A DNA stretch of 64,000 nucleotides from NCBI RefSeq assembly GCF_035609205.1, contig NZ_CP141184.1:5711001-5775000 (forward strand), given 5' to 3'. The notes beneath the pieces were generated by a model that saw nothing but the letters and a program-made list of their open reading frames with translations, made no database searches and was not told the DNA's origin. The DNA comes from Hymenobacter sp. GOD-10R. GTDB lineage: Bacteria; Bacteroidota; Bacteroidia; Cytophagales; Hymenobacteraceae. Positions 43,620 to 51,332 of this stretch are shown piece by piece. The translations under genes were made by a program, and so were the position numbers. Positions within the stretch are counted from its first letter, which is position 1. Every line of letters begins with the position of its first letter.

Positions 43620-46082
43620 ATGTCACGATATTTTCTAGTGATAGGCTTGTTGCTGCTCACTACAAGCACAATTGCGCAAGTACCCACTACCACTACTCCG
43701 CTCGCTGCACAGCGGGCAACATCCGGCAACCTCGTTACAGGCCACGTGGTAGATGCCGCGACGAAAGAGCCCGTTCCCGGTGCCACCATCCTGTTTCCCG
43801 ACTTGCGCCAAGCTACTGCGACTGGCCCTGACGGTACTTTCCGGTTTGCTAGCTTACCGCGCGGCCGCTTTCTAATGCAGGTTCGCTCCTTAGGCTACAC
43901 TAGCGTCGCACGCACCATTGACACTGGCACAGGTCAGCCTATTGAAGTAGCCTTGACATCTACGGCTACCGAAATCGGTCAAGTAGTCGTGACGGGAGTA
44001 TCAGCGGCAACAGAAATGCGCCGTTCGCCCATTCCAACCACGGTGGTCGATCATACTCGCTTGCAGCAGGCCGCAGCTACCAACGTGATAGATGCCATAG
44101 CGCACACTCCCGGCCTTTCACAAATTACAACGGGCGCCGCCATTAGCAAGCCGATCATCCGGGGGCTAGGTTTCAACCGCGTTATTACCCTCAACAATGG
44201 CTCTAAGCAAGAAGGCCAGCAGTGGGGCGACGAGCACGGTATCGAGATTGATGAGTATTCTATTGACCGCGCGGAGGTAATCAAAGGTCCCGGCAGCTTG
44301 CTCTATGGCTCCGATGGTATGGCGGGCGTTATCAACTTTCTGGCACCTGACCCCGTGGAAGAAGGCAAGATCATTGGCTCAGCCTCAGCCAACTACCAAA
44401 CCAATAATGCCTTGCAGGGCTATTCGCTCATGAATGCGGGCAATAAAAACGGTTTCAACTGGTTGGTACGCGGCAGCAGCAAGCTAGCGGGCAGCTACCG
44501 CAACCGCTACGATGGGCGCGTCTTTAACTCCGGCTTCCGCGAGCTAGATGCCAACGGATACGTAGGCGTCAATAAGAGCTGGGGCTATTCACACCTGACG
44601 TTCAATACCTTCAACCAGCAGCTAGGGTTAACGGAAGGTGACCGGGACCCAGCAACGGGCCGCTTCTTGAAAGACGTGGCTGTGCATGACACAGCGACCG
44701 AAGCCGTGCCTGTGACTACCGACGACTTGCGCGGCTATGGCCTAGCTCTACCGCGGCAGCGGGTCAACCACTTGCGCATTGGCACCGAAAACAACTTCAT
44801 TTTCGGTCAGAGCCGCTTGACGGTAAATGCTAGCTGGCAACAGAACTTACGCCGTGAGTTCGGCGACGTACTCAATCCGGATACACCAGAGCTGTACTTT
44901 CAGCTGCGCACGTTTGACTACGCTGTGCGGTACTTTCTACCCGAGATGCAAGGCTGGAACACCACTGTCGGCGTCAGTGGTATGCAGCAGCAAAACGTTA
45001 ATAAGGGTGAGGAATTCCTAATTCCTGCTTACCACCTGCTCGATGGCGGTGTGTTTGGGGTGACGAAGAAAACTTTTGGTAAGCTAGACGTGAGTGGCGG
45101 CCTACGCTACGACATCCGGCGTATCAACGCCGACGCCTTGTACCTCGACGCCGATGAGCGTCCGGTGCCCGCGCCTGGCGCAGAGCAGAAGTTTGCGGGC
45201 TTCAAATCTACTTTTCGCAACGTGTCGGGCAGCATCGGTGGCGCGTACAGCCTCAGCGAAAAGCTGCTGGTAAAGGCCAATCTATCTCGCGGATTTCGGG
45301 CACCTAATATTTCCGAGCTAGGTTCCAATGGGCAGCACGAAGGCACCATCCGCTACGAAATTGGTGACCCGACGCTCAAAGCAGAAACCAGCTTGCAATA
45401 TGATGCCGGCATCAGCTACGTAACTGACCACGTGAGCCTGAACGTGGACGCTTTCGAAAACCGTATTCAGAACTACATCTTCCCACGCCATATTCTGAAC
45501 GCAGCAGGCTCCGATTCGATTGCCTCGACGGGAAACCCCGTATTTCTGTACGACCAAGGCAACGCCCGTCTGGTTGGCGGAGAAGTAAGCGTTGATATTC
45601 ACCCGCATCCGCTGGACTGGCTGCACTTTGAAAACAGCTTCTCGATGGTGCGCGCGCGCCAGCTTAATCAACCCGCTGACTCCTTACGTAACCTGCCGTT
45701 TATTCCTGCCGACCGGTTGCAATCGGAGCTGCGCGTTAATTTTCGCAAGGTGAAGAATACGCGTTTGGCGAACTTGTACGTCCGCGTCAACGTGGAACAC
45801 ACGTTCGTGCAAAACCGCTTTTTTGCGGCTTATCAAACCGAAACGCGTACGCCGGGCTACACCCTAATTAATGCAGGCGTGGGCACCGATTGGATAAATG
45901 CGAAGGCGCAAACGCTCTTTTCAGTCTTTGTGACTGGCAATAACTTGTTTGATGTTGCCTATCAGAGCCACCTCAGCCGTTTGAAATACGCGGATTATAA
46001 TGCCAGCAACGGCCGTATGGGTATTTTCAACATGGGTCGCAACATCAGCGTGAAGGTGGTGGTACCGTTGCGCTTCAATTAG
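43620..46082 (+). CDS. TonB-dependent outer-membrane receptor, probably metal-linked
   Basis: 820-residue receptor. Signal peptide FLVIGLLLLTTSTIAQ, then a carboxypeptidase-regulatory-like domain (about 38-115: GHVVDAATKEPVPGATI). The plug domain (about 125-250) has AATNVIDAIAHTPGL and ERAEVIKGPGSLLYGS-like sequence, here IDRAEVIKGPGSLLYGS. The C-terminal 550 residues form a 22-strand-type barrel ending in VPLRFN. His-poor itself, but flanked by a His-rich small protein and a CDF exporter, so a transition-metal or metal-chelate substrate is inferred. ATG 43620 was chosen over an in-frame start at 43569, because it places the signal peptide at the N-terminus. Confidence 0.88.
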   Translation: MSRYFLVIGLLLLTTSTIAQVPTTTTPLAAQRATSGNLVTGHVVDAATKEPVPGATILFPDLRQATATGPDGTFRFASLPRGRFLMQVRSLGYTSVARTIDTGTGQPIEVALTSTATEIGQVVVTGVSAATEMRRSPIPTTVVDHTRLQQAAATNVIDAIAHTPGLSQITTGAAISKPIIRGLGFNRVITLNNGSKQEGQQWGDEHGIEIDEYSIDRAEVIKGPGSLLYGSDGMAGVINFLAPDPVEEGKIIGSASANYQTNNALQGYSLMNAGNKNGFNWLVRGSSKLAGSYRNRYDGRVFNSGFRELDANGYVGVNKSWGYSHLTFNTFNQQLGLTEGDRDPATGRFLKDVAVHDTATEAVPVTTDDLRGYGLALPRQRVNHLRIGTENNFIFGQSRLTVNASWQQNLRREFGDVLNPDTPELYFQLRTFDYAVRYFLPEMQGWNTTVGVSGMQQQNVNKGEEFLIPAYHLLDGGVFGVTKKTFGKLDVSGGLRYDIRRINADALYLDADERPVPAPGAEQKFAGFKSTFRNVSGSIGGAYSLSEKLLVKANLSRGFRAPNISELGSNGQHEGTIRYEIGDPTLKAETSLQYDAGISYVTDHVSLNVDAFENRIQNYIFPRHILNAAGSDSIASTGNPVFLYDQGNARLVGGEVSVDIHPHPLDWLHFENSFSMVRARQLNQPADSLRNLPFIPADRLQSELRVNFRKVKNTRLANLYVRVNVEHTFVQNRFFAAYQTETRTPGYTLINAGVGTDWINAKAQTLFSVFVTGNNLFDVAYQSHLSRLKYADYNASNGRMGIFNMGRNISVKVVVPLRFN

Positions 46083-46294
46083 CGGCGTAGTGCTACCTGG
46101 GTCTGGTCGCCATTAGCACACATTTTTTCTTTGTAAGCTCAAGCACGTCTGTCGAGGGCTGCTGATTCTTCTGTACCTTAACCCAAGCTGGTGAGCTGAC
46201 CAATGTTGCCCTGATTTACTTCGAGCAACACCTTTTATGGAACTGCGCCGCGCACCAGTCGTTACAGACTAAACAGCAACTTTCTTTATCATCA

Positions 46295-47248
46295 ATGGCG
46301 CATTCTCACGACCACCATGGTCATGATCATAGTCACGGTCACGACCACGACCATCATCATGGTATTGCAGCGGCATCCGAGATGCACTTTGGTCGGGCAT
46401 TTGGCATCGGCATCGCCCTGAACCTGATTTTTGTAGTGGCTGAGACCCTAGGTGGTTTTTGGTCTAATTCTTCGGCTTTGCTCTCCGACGCAGGTCATAA
46501 CCTGAGCGACGTGTTGAGCTTGGCCCTAGCTTGGGGAGCGACACAGCTAGCCAGCCGGCCTTCTTCCGAGCGCTACACCTATGGGTTCAAGAGTGCTACT
46601 ATTCAAGCAGCGCTCATCAATGCAGCATTGCTCTACGCAGCACTAGGCTTTATTCTTTGGGATACGATTGAGCATTTACGTCACCCTGCCCCAGTCAATG
46701 GCCGCCTCGTGATGCTACTGGCAGGCATCGGTATTGCGGTGAATGGGCTGACCGCTTACTTATTTCGGAAGGGCCAGCATGGCGATGTAAACCTGCGGGG
46801 CGCGTATCTGCATATGCTTACCGATGCGTTGGTGTCGCTGGGCGTGGTGGTGGGCGGCGCGTTGGTCACCTGGACGGGTTGGCAGTGGCTCGACCCGGCT
46901 ATCAGCTTCGTTATCCTAGGCATTATTGCTTACAGCTCATGGGGGCTGCTGCGCGAGACGGTGCAGCTCACCATGCTCGGCGTACCGGAAAGCATCGACC
47001 TACAACAGGTAAGGCAGCGCCTACTTGCCCAACCCGGCGTCACGCAAGTCCACGATCTGCATGTGTGGCCCATGAGCACACGCGACACGGCGCTTACGGT
47101 GCATTTGGTACGCCCTGGCTACAGCGGCGACCATGACTTCCTGACGCACTTGCAAAATATTATGCAGGAGGAGTTTAGCATCTGTCACTGTACCGTACAA
47201 ATAGAGGAGCGTGAGCCCGTGCTTGAGGAATCGTGTGGCTGTGTCTAA
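46295..47248 (+). CDS. Cation diffusion facilitator, zinc exporter type
   Basis: 317-residue CDF transporter, CzcD/ZitB-like. The first 22 residues hold 12 histidines. Six membrane helices follow. The intramembrane zinc sites are visible as HxxxD pairs: SDAGHNLSDVL near residue 68 and HMLTDALVSLG near 177. The C-terminal cytoplasmic domain (about 215-300) has VHDLHVWPMSTRD and ends with Cys-rich ESCGCV. It most likely exports zinc or similar divalent ions in exchange for protons. It lies 212 bp after the TonB gene with no terminator between, so co-transcription is possible. Confidence 0.92.
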   Translation: MAHSHDHHGHDHSHGHDHDHHHGIAAASEMHFGRAFGIGIALNLIFVVAETLGGFWSNSSALLSDAGHNLSDVLSLALAWGATQLASRPSSERYTYGFKSATIQAALINAALLYAALGFILWDTIEHLRHPAPVNGRLVMLLAGIGIAVNGLTAYLFRKGQHGDVNLRGAYLHMLTDALVSLGVVVGGALVTWTGWQWLDPAISFVILGIIAYSSWGLLRETVQLTMLGVPESIDLQQVRQRLLAQPGVTQVHDLHVWPMSTRDTALTVHLVRPGYSGDHDFLTHLQNIMQEEFSICHCTVQIEEREPVLEESCGCV

Positions 47249-47279
47249 CACTCGTTACAACCAGTAGCAACCTAGCTTT

Positions 47280-47317
47280 AAGAACAGACCGCACCATAAC
47301 CCGTGCGGTCTGTTCTT
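47280..47317 (+). terminator. Terminator after the CDF gene
   Basis: A perfect 15-bp stem (AAGAACAGACCGCAC at 47280-47294, complement at 47303-47317) with an 8-nt loop, followed by further T. It closes the His-rich/TonB/CDF unit. Confidence 0.9.
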
Positions 47318-47404
47318 TTTGGGCCTTTTGGAATTCCCCTTTCGAAAAAGAAGAAAACTGTCGAATATGCGTACAAACGCCTTTTACCTGCTTTGCCCTA
47401 GTCT

Positions 47405-48652
47405 ATGATTTCCTCCTCCGCCCCTCAGCCTCCTAAGACGGCTTCCTTGCTAAGTGCTGTTGTTATTGTGGCCTCGCTCGGCTACTTCGTTGACATCTAC
47501 GACTTGGTACTATTTAGTATTGTGCGGGTGAAAAGTCTCAATGGTCTAGGTGTACTCGACCCAAGTCAAGTCACAGAGCAAGGCATTTACCTAATCGATA
47601 TGCAGATGGGCGGCATGTTGATCGGAGGCATTCTGTGGGGCATTTTGGGTGATAAGCGGGGGCGTTTGTCGGTGCTATTCGGCTCTATTCTGATGTACTC
47701 GTTGGCGAATATTGCCAATGGCTTTGTGCAAACCGTGGATCAATATGCTTGGCTGCGCTTTATTGCGGGGGTGGGACTTGCCGGTGAGCTAGGTGCTGGC
47801 ATCACGCTGGTAGCCGAGAGCTTGCCCAAAGAAAAACGAGGCTACGGAACCATGATCGTGGCCACCGTAGGCGTATCTGGGGCGATAGTAGCGTATTGGG
47901 TGGGTGAGCGGTTTGGCTGGCGCAACAGCTATTTTATTGGGGGTGGCCTAGGCTTGGCTTTGCTTGCCTTGCGCGTGGGGGTATTCGAATCGGGTATGTT
48001 TGAGCAGGCTAAGCGAGAAGATGTCGCCCGCGGCAACTTCTTCAGCTTGTTTACCAACAGCGAACGGCTAGGCCGGTACATACGCTGTTTGCTTATTGGC
48101 TCACCTTTCTGGTTTATCGTCGGCATTCTAATTACGCTGGCGCCTGAGTTCGGCAAGCACTTCGGTCTGCAAGGCTCAGTCACTGGCGGCTTGAGTATCT
48201 TCTGGTGCTACCTAGGTCTAACGATCGGAGACTTTGCCAGCGGTAGCCTCAGTCAGCTATTGCATAGCCGTAACCGCACACTACAAGTGTTCATTTTGGC
48301 TTCGCTCACGATGGTGGGCGTGTACTTGTTTGGGCTGCATGGGGCGAGCACTACGATGTTTTACACCGTTTGCTTTTTGCTAGGCCTAGCAGGAGGCTTC
48401 TGGGCTTTGTTTGTGACCGTATCGGCCGAGCAGTTTGGCACCAACCTGCGCGCCACTGTTGCTACCACGGCACCCAACTTTGCCCGCGGCGCCATTGTGC
48501 TTATTAATCCGACGTTCAAGGCGCTACAAGGGTCGCTTAGCATTGTGGGTGCGGCGGCATTTATTGGGTCCGTTTTGCTGCTCTTGGCCTTCTGGAGTGC
48601 CAGCACTTTGCCGGAGAGCTATGGCAAAGACCTTGATTTTCAGGAGGTATAA
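47405..48652 (+). CDS. MFS transporter
   Basis: 415-residue major facilitator with about 12 hydrophobic segments. The loop 2-3 signature is ILGDKRGRLSVLFGS near residue 78, and helix 4-5 has RFIAGVGLAGELGAGITLV near 118, as in the metabolite:proton symporter group. The loop between helices 6 and 7 is cytoplasmic and charged. The DxxD-like IYDLVLF in helix 1 resembles carboxylate or sugar-acid carriers. The substrate cannot be assigned; no catabolic genes lie beside it. Confidence 0.85.
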   Translation: MISSSAPQPPKTASLLSAVVIVASLGYFVDIYDLVLFSIVRVKSLNGLGVLDPSQVTEQGIYLIDMQMGGMLIGGILWGILGDKRGRLSVLFGSILMYSLANIANGFVQTVDQYAWLRFIAGVGLAGELGAGITLVAESLPKEKRGYGTMIVATVGVSGAIVAYWVGERFGWRNSYFIGGGLGLALLALRVGVFESGMFEQAKREDVARGNFFSLFTNSERLGRYIRCLLIGSPFWFIVGILITLAPEFGKHFGLQGSVTGGLSIFWCYLGLTIGDFASGSLSQLLHSRNRTLQVFILASLTMVGVYLFGLHGASTTMFYTVCFLLGLAGGFWALFVTVSAEQFGTNLRATVATTAPNFARGAIVLINPTFKALQGSLSIVGAAAFIGSVLLLLAFWSASTLPESYGKDLDFQEV

Positions 48653-48722
48653 AGATTTACCCCCAACCTCCGAGGCAGGCTAGCCGTATTAGGACCAAAT
48701 ACTCTTGACCAGACCCTCACTC

Positions 48723-49064
48723 ATGAAAAAGATAACTTTCCTGCTGACAGTTGCTGCGCTAACCTCTCTCAGCACCATCGCTCGTGCCCAAACCACGAGA
48801 GTAGATAGCGTTCAACAGCAAACTGCTAACTCGAAGGCCCTCTACGACGCGCAGAAAGACCAGGCTGACGCCAGCAAACGGTCGTTGAAGGATAGCAAAG
48901 CTGAACTGAAGCAGCAGAAGCTCGCTCTGAAGAACCAGCAGAACGTGCTAAAGCAGCAGAAGCTCGCCGACAAGCAAGCGCAGCAGCAAGCCAAGTTGGC
49001 CAAAGAACAAGCGAAGCTCGATAAGCAGCGCCTACGCATGGAAAAGAAAGCAGCGAAGAGCTAG
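48723..49064 (+). CDS. Small exported Gln/Lys-rich coiled-coil protein
   Basis: 113-residue protein with a clear signal peptide (ITFLLTVAALTSLSTIARA). The mature part is almost entirely one amphipathic helix made of Lys, Gln, Ala and Leu, with repeated LKQQKLA-like units (residues about 60-90). Such a composition predicts a periplasmic coiled coil, or a Lpp-like or nucleic-acid-binding tail. An in-frame start at 48705 is less likely. Function unknown. Confidence 0.7.
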   Translation: MKKITFLLTVAALTSLSTIARAQTTRVDSVQQQTANSKALYDAQKDQADASKRSLKDSKAELKQQKLALKNQQNVLKQQKLADKQAQQQAKLAKEQAKLDKQRLRMEKKAAKS

Positions 49065-49098
49065 CCCCTTTCTTCTCTGTTCAACGCCTACAATAAAC

Positions 49099-49128
49099 AA
49101 AACTCCAGTCCAAGGCGGCTGGAGTTTT
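49099..49128 (+). terminator. Terminator after the coiled-coil gene
   Basis: AAAACTCCAG (49099-49108) and its complement CTGGAGTTTT (49119-49128), a 10-nt loop, followed by two more T. Confidence 0.8.
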
Positions 49129-49161
49129 TTGTATTCTCTTTTTCCACTTTTCTTTCGCCGA

Positions 49162-49605
49162 ATGGCTACTACCAAAAACACCGTTAAGTATTACCCGCTG
49201 CACCACTTCGTTTTGCTGCCCGCCGCATTGATCATGGCGATTTATACCATCCGCCGCTACCTATCAGTTGCCGGTGAAGATTCGGAGGAGTCGCGGATAT
49301 GGTTTTGCGTGATGGTGCTAGCCATTATTGTGTTTGCTGGGCTAGTGATGCTCCGGCAGCACTATGCATTGATGCTTCAAGATCGGGTTGCGCGCTTGGA
49401 AGTACGTCAACGCTATTTTGAGCTAACTGGTAAAAGCCTGCGGCCTCTAGAAGAGCAGCTTACGCTGAAGCAGATATTATCTTTGCGCCTCGCCGGCGAC
49501 CAAGAGCTACCGGGCTTGGTGCAAGCTAGCATCCAGGAAAAGCTGACACCAAAAGACATTCAGGCGCGTATTCAAGACTTTCAGTTCGACACGATGCGCG
49601 TCTGA
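49162..49605 (+). CDS. DUF6526-like two-TM membrane protein
   Basis: 147-residue protein. Two membrane helices (about 15-33 and 49-68) with a short charged loop are followed by a cytoplasmic helical domain: LMLQDRVARLEVRQRYFELTG near 72, then a segment with LTLKQILSLRLAGDQELPGL. This layout matches small proteins annotated DUF6526 in Bacteroidota; function unknown. ATG 49162 was chosen over an earlier in-frame start that overlaps the terminator. Confidence 0.7.
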   Translation: MATTKNTVKYYPLHHFVLLPAALIMAIYTIRRYLSVAGEDSEESRIWFCVMVLAIIVFAGLVMLRQHYALMLQDRVARLEVRQRYFELTGKSLRPLEEQLTLKQILSLRLAGDQELPGLVQASIQEKLTPKDIQARIQDFQFDTMRV

Positions 49606-49622
49606 GGTGTACCTTTGTGGCT

Positions 49623-49910
49623 ATGTTTCTGCTTGTTCTCACGTATTCGAAGCCTCTGGAGGATGTGGAGCCCTTCATGGCCGCACACATGACTTGGGTC
49701 GATGCACACTACCAAGACGGTACTTTCGTAGCCTCAGGCCGGCGCGTACCCCGTACCGGGGGCATCATCCTAGCTCGTGCTACCGACCGTGCTAGCTTGG
49801 AAACCATGGCTGCTACGGACCCTTTTCTGGAAGCGGGTGTAGCGCAGTATGACATCATCGAATTCACTTTATCGCGCACGGCGCCGGGCTTCGAAAGCCT
49901 GCTCAGCTAG
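49623..49910 (+). CDS. YciI-family protein
   Basis: 95-residue ferredoxin-like-fold protein of the YciI family. Family marks are FLLVLTYSKPLEDVEPFMAA at the start, HMTWVDAHYQDGTFVASGRR (His and Asp of the proposed active site) and DPFLEAGVAQYDIIEF. A GTG at 49617 is an alternative start. It belongs to a plus-strand run of small genes from 48.7 to 50.2 kb with gaps below 40 bp. Enzymatic role uncertain. Confidence 0.85.
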   Translation: MFLLVLTYSKPLEDVEPFMAAHMTWVDAHYQDGTFVASGRRVPRTGGIILARATDRASLETMAATDPFLEAGVAQYDIIEFTLSRTAPGFESLLS

Positions 49911-49943
49911 CTTTACGGCGCCTGCTTTCTTATTTTCACCTGA

Positions 49944-50246
49944 ATGATTCTGTACAACGTAACCAGTAGTATCGACCCGGATATCGCCGACGAGTGGGTC
50001 ACGTACATGCGCGACGTGCACTTGCCCGAAGTAATGGCCACGGGTTTTTTCGTCAAAAGTCAGTTGTGCCGCTTGCTCAATGAGGAGGAAGGCGGTATTA
50101 CTTACGCCGCACAACTGTATTGCCTCGGCTTAGATCAGCTTGAAGATTACCAAGACCTTTTTGGGCCTGGCCTGAACGCTAACCTAACCACGCGCTTTCC
50201 CGGCCAATACGTATCGTTCAGCACTATTCTGGAGATAGTTGACTAA
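49944..50246 (+). CDS. DUF4286-like small protein
   Basis: 100-residue cytosolic protein, MILYNVTSSIDPDIADEWV at the start and FPGQYVSFSTILEIVD at the end. The pattern (VT..ID..I...W..WM...HIP.V..TG.F) fits DUF4286 proteins of Bacteroidota, which look like dimeric alpha/beta-barrel folds. Function unknown. Last gene of the small-gene run, with a strong terminator 18 bp after it. Confidence 0.75.
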   Translation: MILYNVTSSIDPDIADEWVTYMRDVHLPEVMATGFFVKSQLCRLLNEEEGGITYAAQLYCLGLDQLEDYQDLFGPGLNANLTTRFPGQYVSFSTILEIVD

Positions 50247-50264
50247 CATCTGTGGCCATAACCG

Positions 50265-50313
50265 AAAAGCCAAAGGCCCTGCTGAAGAGATTTCAGCAGG
50301 GCCTTTGGCTTTT
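50265..50313. terminator. 22-bp perfect-stem bidirectional terminator
   Basis: 50265-50286 is exactly complementary to 50292-50313 with a 5-nt loop (GAGAT). It lies between the convergent DUF4286-like gene and the GNAT gene, with A-rich and T-rich ends on both sides. Confidence 0.93.
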
Positions 50314-50327
50314 TTAGTCTTTCTTTC

Positions 50328-50822
50328 CTACAAGCTCATCACGGCCTCATTGCAATTGTAGGCAAGTAGCTGCTCATTAGTTAGGTTGCCGTTGTGCCAC
50401 TCAGGGTCTAGGTTGGCGCCTATCTTTTTGTAGAAGCCAATAGCTGGCTCATTCCATTCGAGCACCTGCCACTTCATACGATTGGCACCTGTAGTGCGGG
50501 CTTCATGCACGACAGCATCAAAGAGCAGTTTACCGAGGCCAGTGCCGCGGGCAGCTTCCGTTACCACCAAGTCTTCGAGGTAGAGCATACGGCCTTTCCA
50601 GGTAGAATAAGCGGTATAGTACAGCGCGATACCTAGGATAGCGCCTTCAGCATTTTCGGCCACGAAAAACTTGAAGATGGGCTCGGGGCCAAAGCCGTCG
50701 CGCTGCATGTCGGCCAGCGTATTCGTGACTTCCTGAGGGGCGCGCTCGTATTCGGCTAGCTCCTGAATGAGACCTAGCACCTGGGGCAAATCGGCTTCAA
50801 CGCCGCGACGAATAGTTGTCAT
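50328..50822 (-). CDS. GNAT N-acetyltransferase, diamine acetyltransferase-like
   Basis: 164-residue acetyl-CoA-dependent acetyltransferase. The CoA-binding motif is VVTEAARGTGLGKLLFDAVV near residue 86, preceded by RMLYLEDL. The C-terminal NEPAIGFYKKIGANLDPEW is near 128. The overall pattern (E.AEYERAP near 25, LYYTAYSTWKGR near 69) resembles the spermidine/spermine or diamine acetyltransferase group. ATG 50822 is preferred over the adjacent 50825. A long palindrome lies directly upstream. Confidence 0.9.
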   Translation of the reverse strand: MTTIRRGVEADLPQVLGLIQELAEYERAPQEVTNTLADMQRDGFGPEPIFKFFVAENAEGAILGIALYYTAYSTWKGRMLYLEDLVVTEAARGTGLGKLLFDAVVHEARTTGANRMKWQVLEWNEPAIGFYKKIGANLDPEWHNGNLTNEQLLAYNCNEAVMSL

Positions 50823-50872
50823 CAATGAACAATCAACAATGATGAATGAGCAATCTTGGTTAACGTGACACT

Positions 50873-50955
50873 TTGATCAAGCTTGTCTTAAATGAACAAT
50901 GAGCAACGCTGCGAACAGCCATTGCTCATTGTTCATTTAAGATAAGCTTGATCAA
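50873..50955. repeat. 34-bp palindromic intergenic repeat
   Basis: 50873-50906 pairs with 50922-50955 over 34 positions with a single G-T mismatch, loop 15 nt. Units of the type AATGAACAATGAGCAA recur in degenerate form just outside, at 50822-50856. No U-run follows in the minus-strand transcript, so it looks more like a dispersed repeat than a normal terminator. Confidence 0.8.
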
Positions 50956-50960
50956 AAAAG

Positions 50961-51185
50961 CTACATCTGCGGCTGCATCTGTTTGATATCCTGCGTTGCA
51001 TTTACGGCATTAATTTCGCGCGGCACGTTGGTATCAGGCTTGCCACCAGTCGTGTCGGCTGCGGCCGGAATAGGTGGTAGTGGCCGAGTCGCCACGTCTT
51101 CATCTGTGTTGATATCTGGATTGCCGCATGATGATACGGTTAGCGAAGCGACGGCCAGCAGACCGAGCAGAAGCGTTTTCTTCAT
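50961..51185 (-). CDS. Small lipoprotein
   Basis: 74-residue lipoprotein: KKTLLLGLLAVASLTVSSC, Cys near 20, then an acidic and Pro-rich tail with no recognised domain. ATG 51185 was chosen because the frame extension to 51227 puts 14 residues before the Lys-Lys of the signal peptide. Its stop lies 5 bp from the palindromic repeat. Function unknown. Confidence 0.65.
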   Translation of the reverse strand: MKKTLLLGLLAVASLTVSSCGNPDINTDEDVATRPLPPIPAAADTTGGKPDTNVPREINAVNATQDIKQMQPQM

Positions 51186-51332
51186 AAGTAAGCCGAAATG
51201 TACGGGCATTGGAGTTTCGGGCCGCAAGATACAAAGCAGGCCCCGAAAGAGTTGTACGGGTTTGCTTGTTGTTTTAGCTGTCTTTTCACAGGCAATTCTA
51301 CGCCCAGTAAGAAGGTTATTCGAGTGCTGCGT

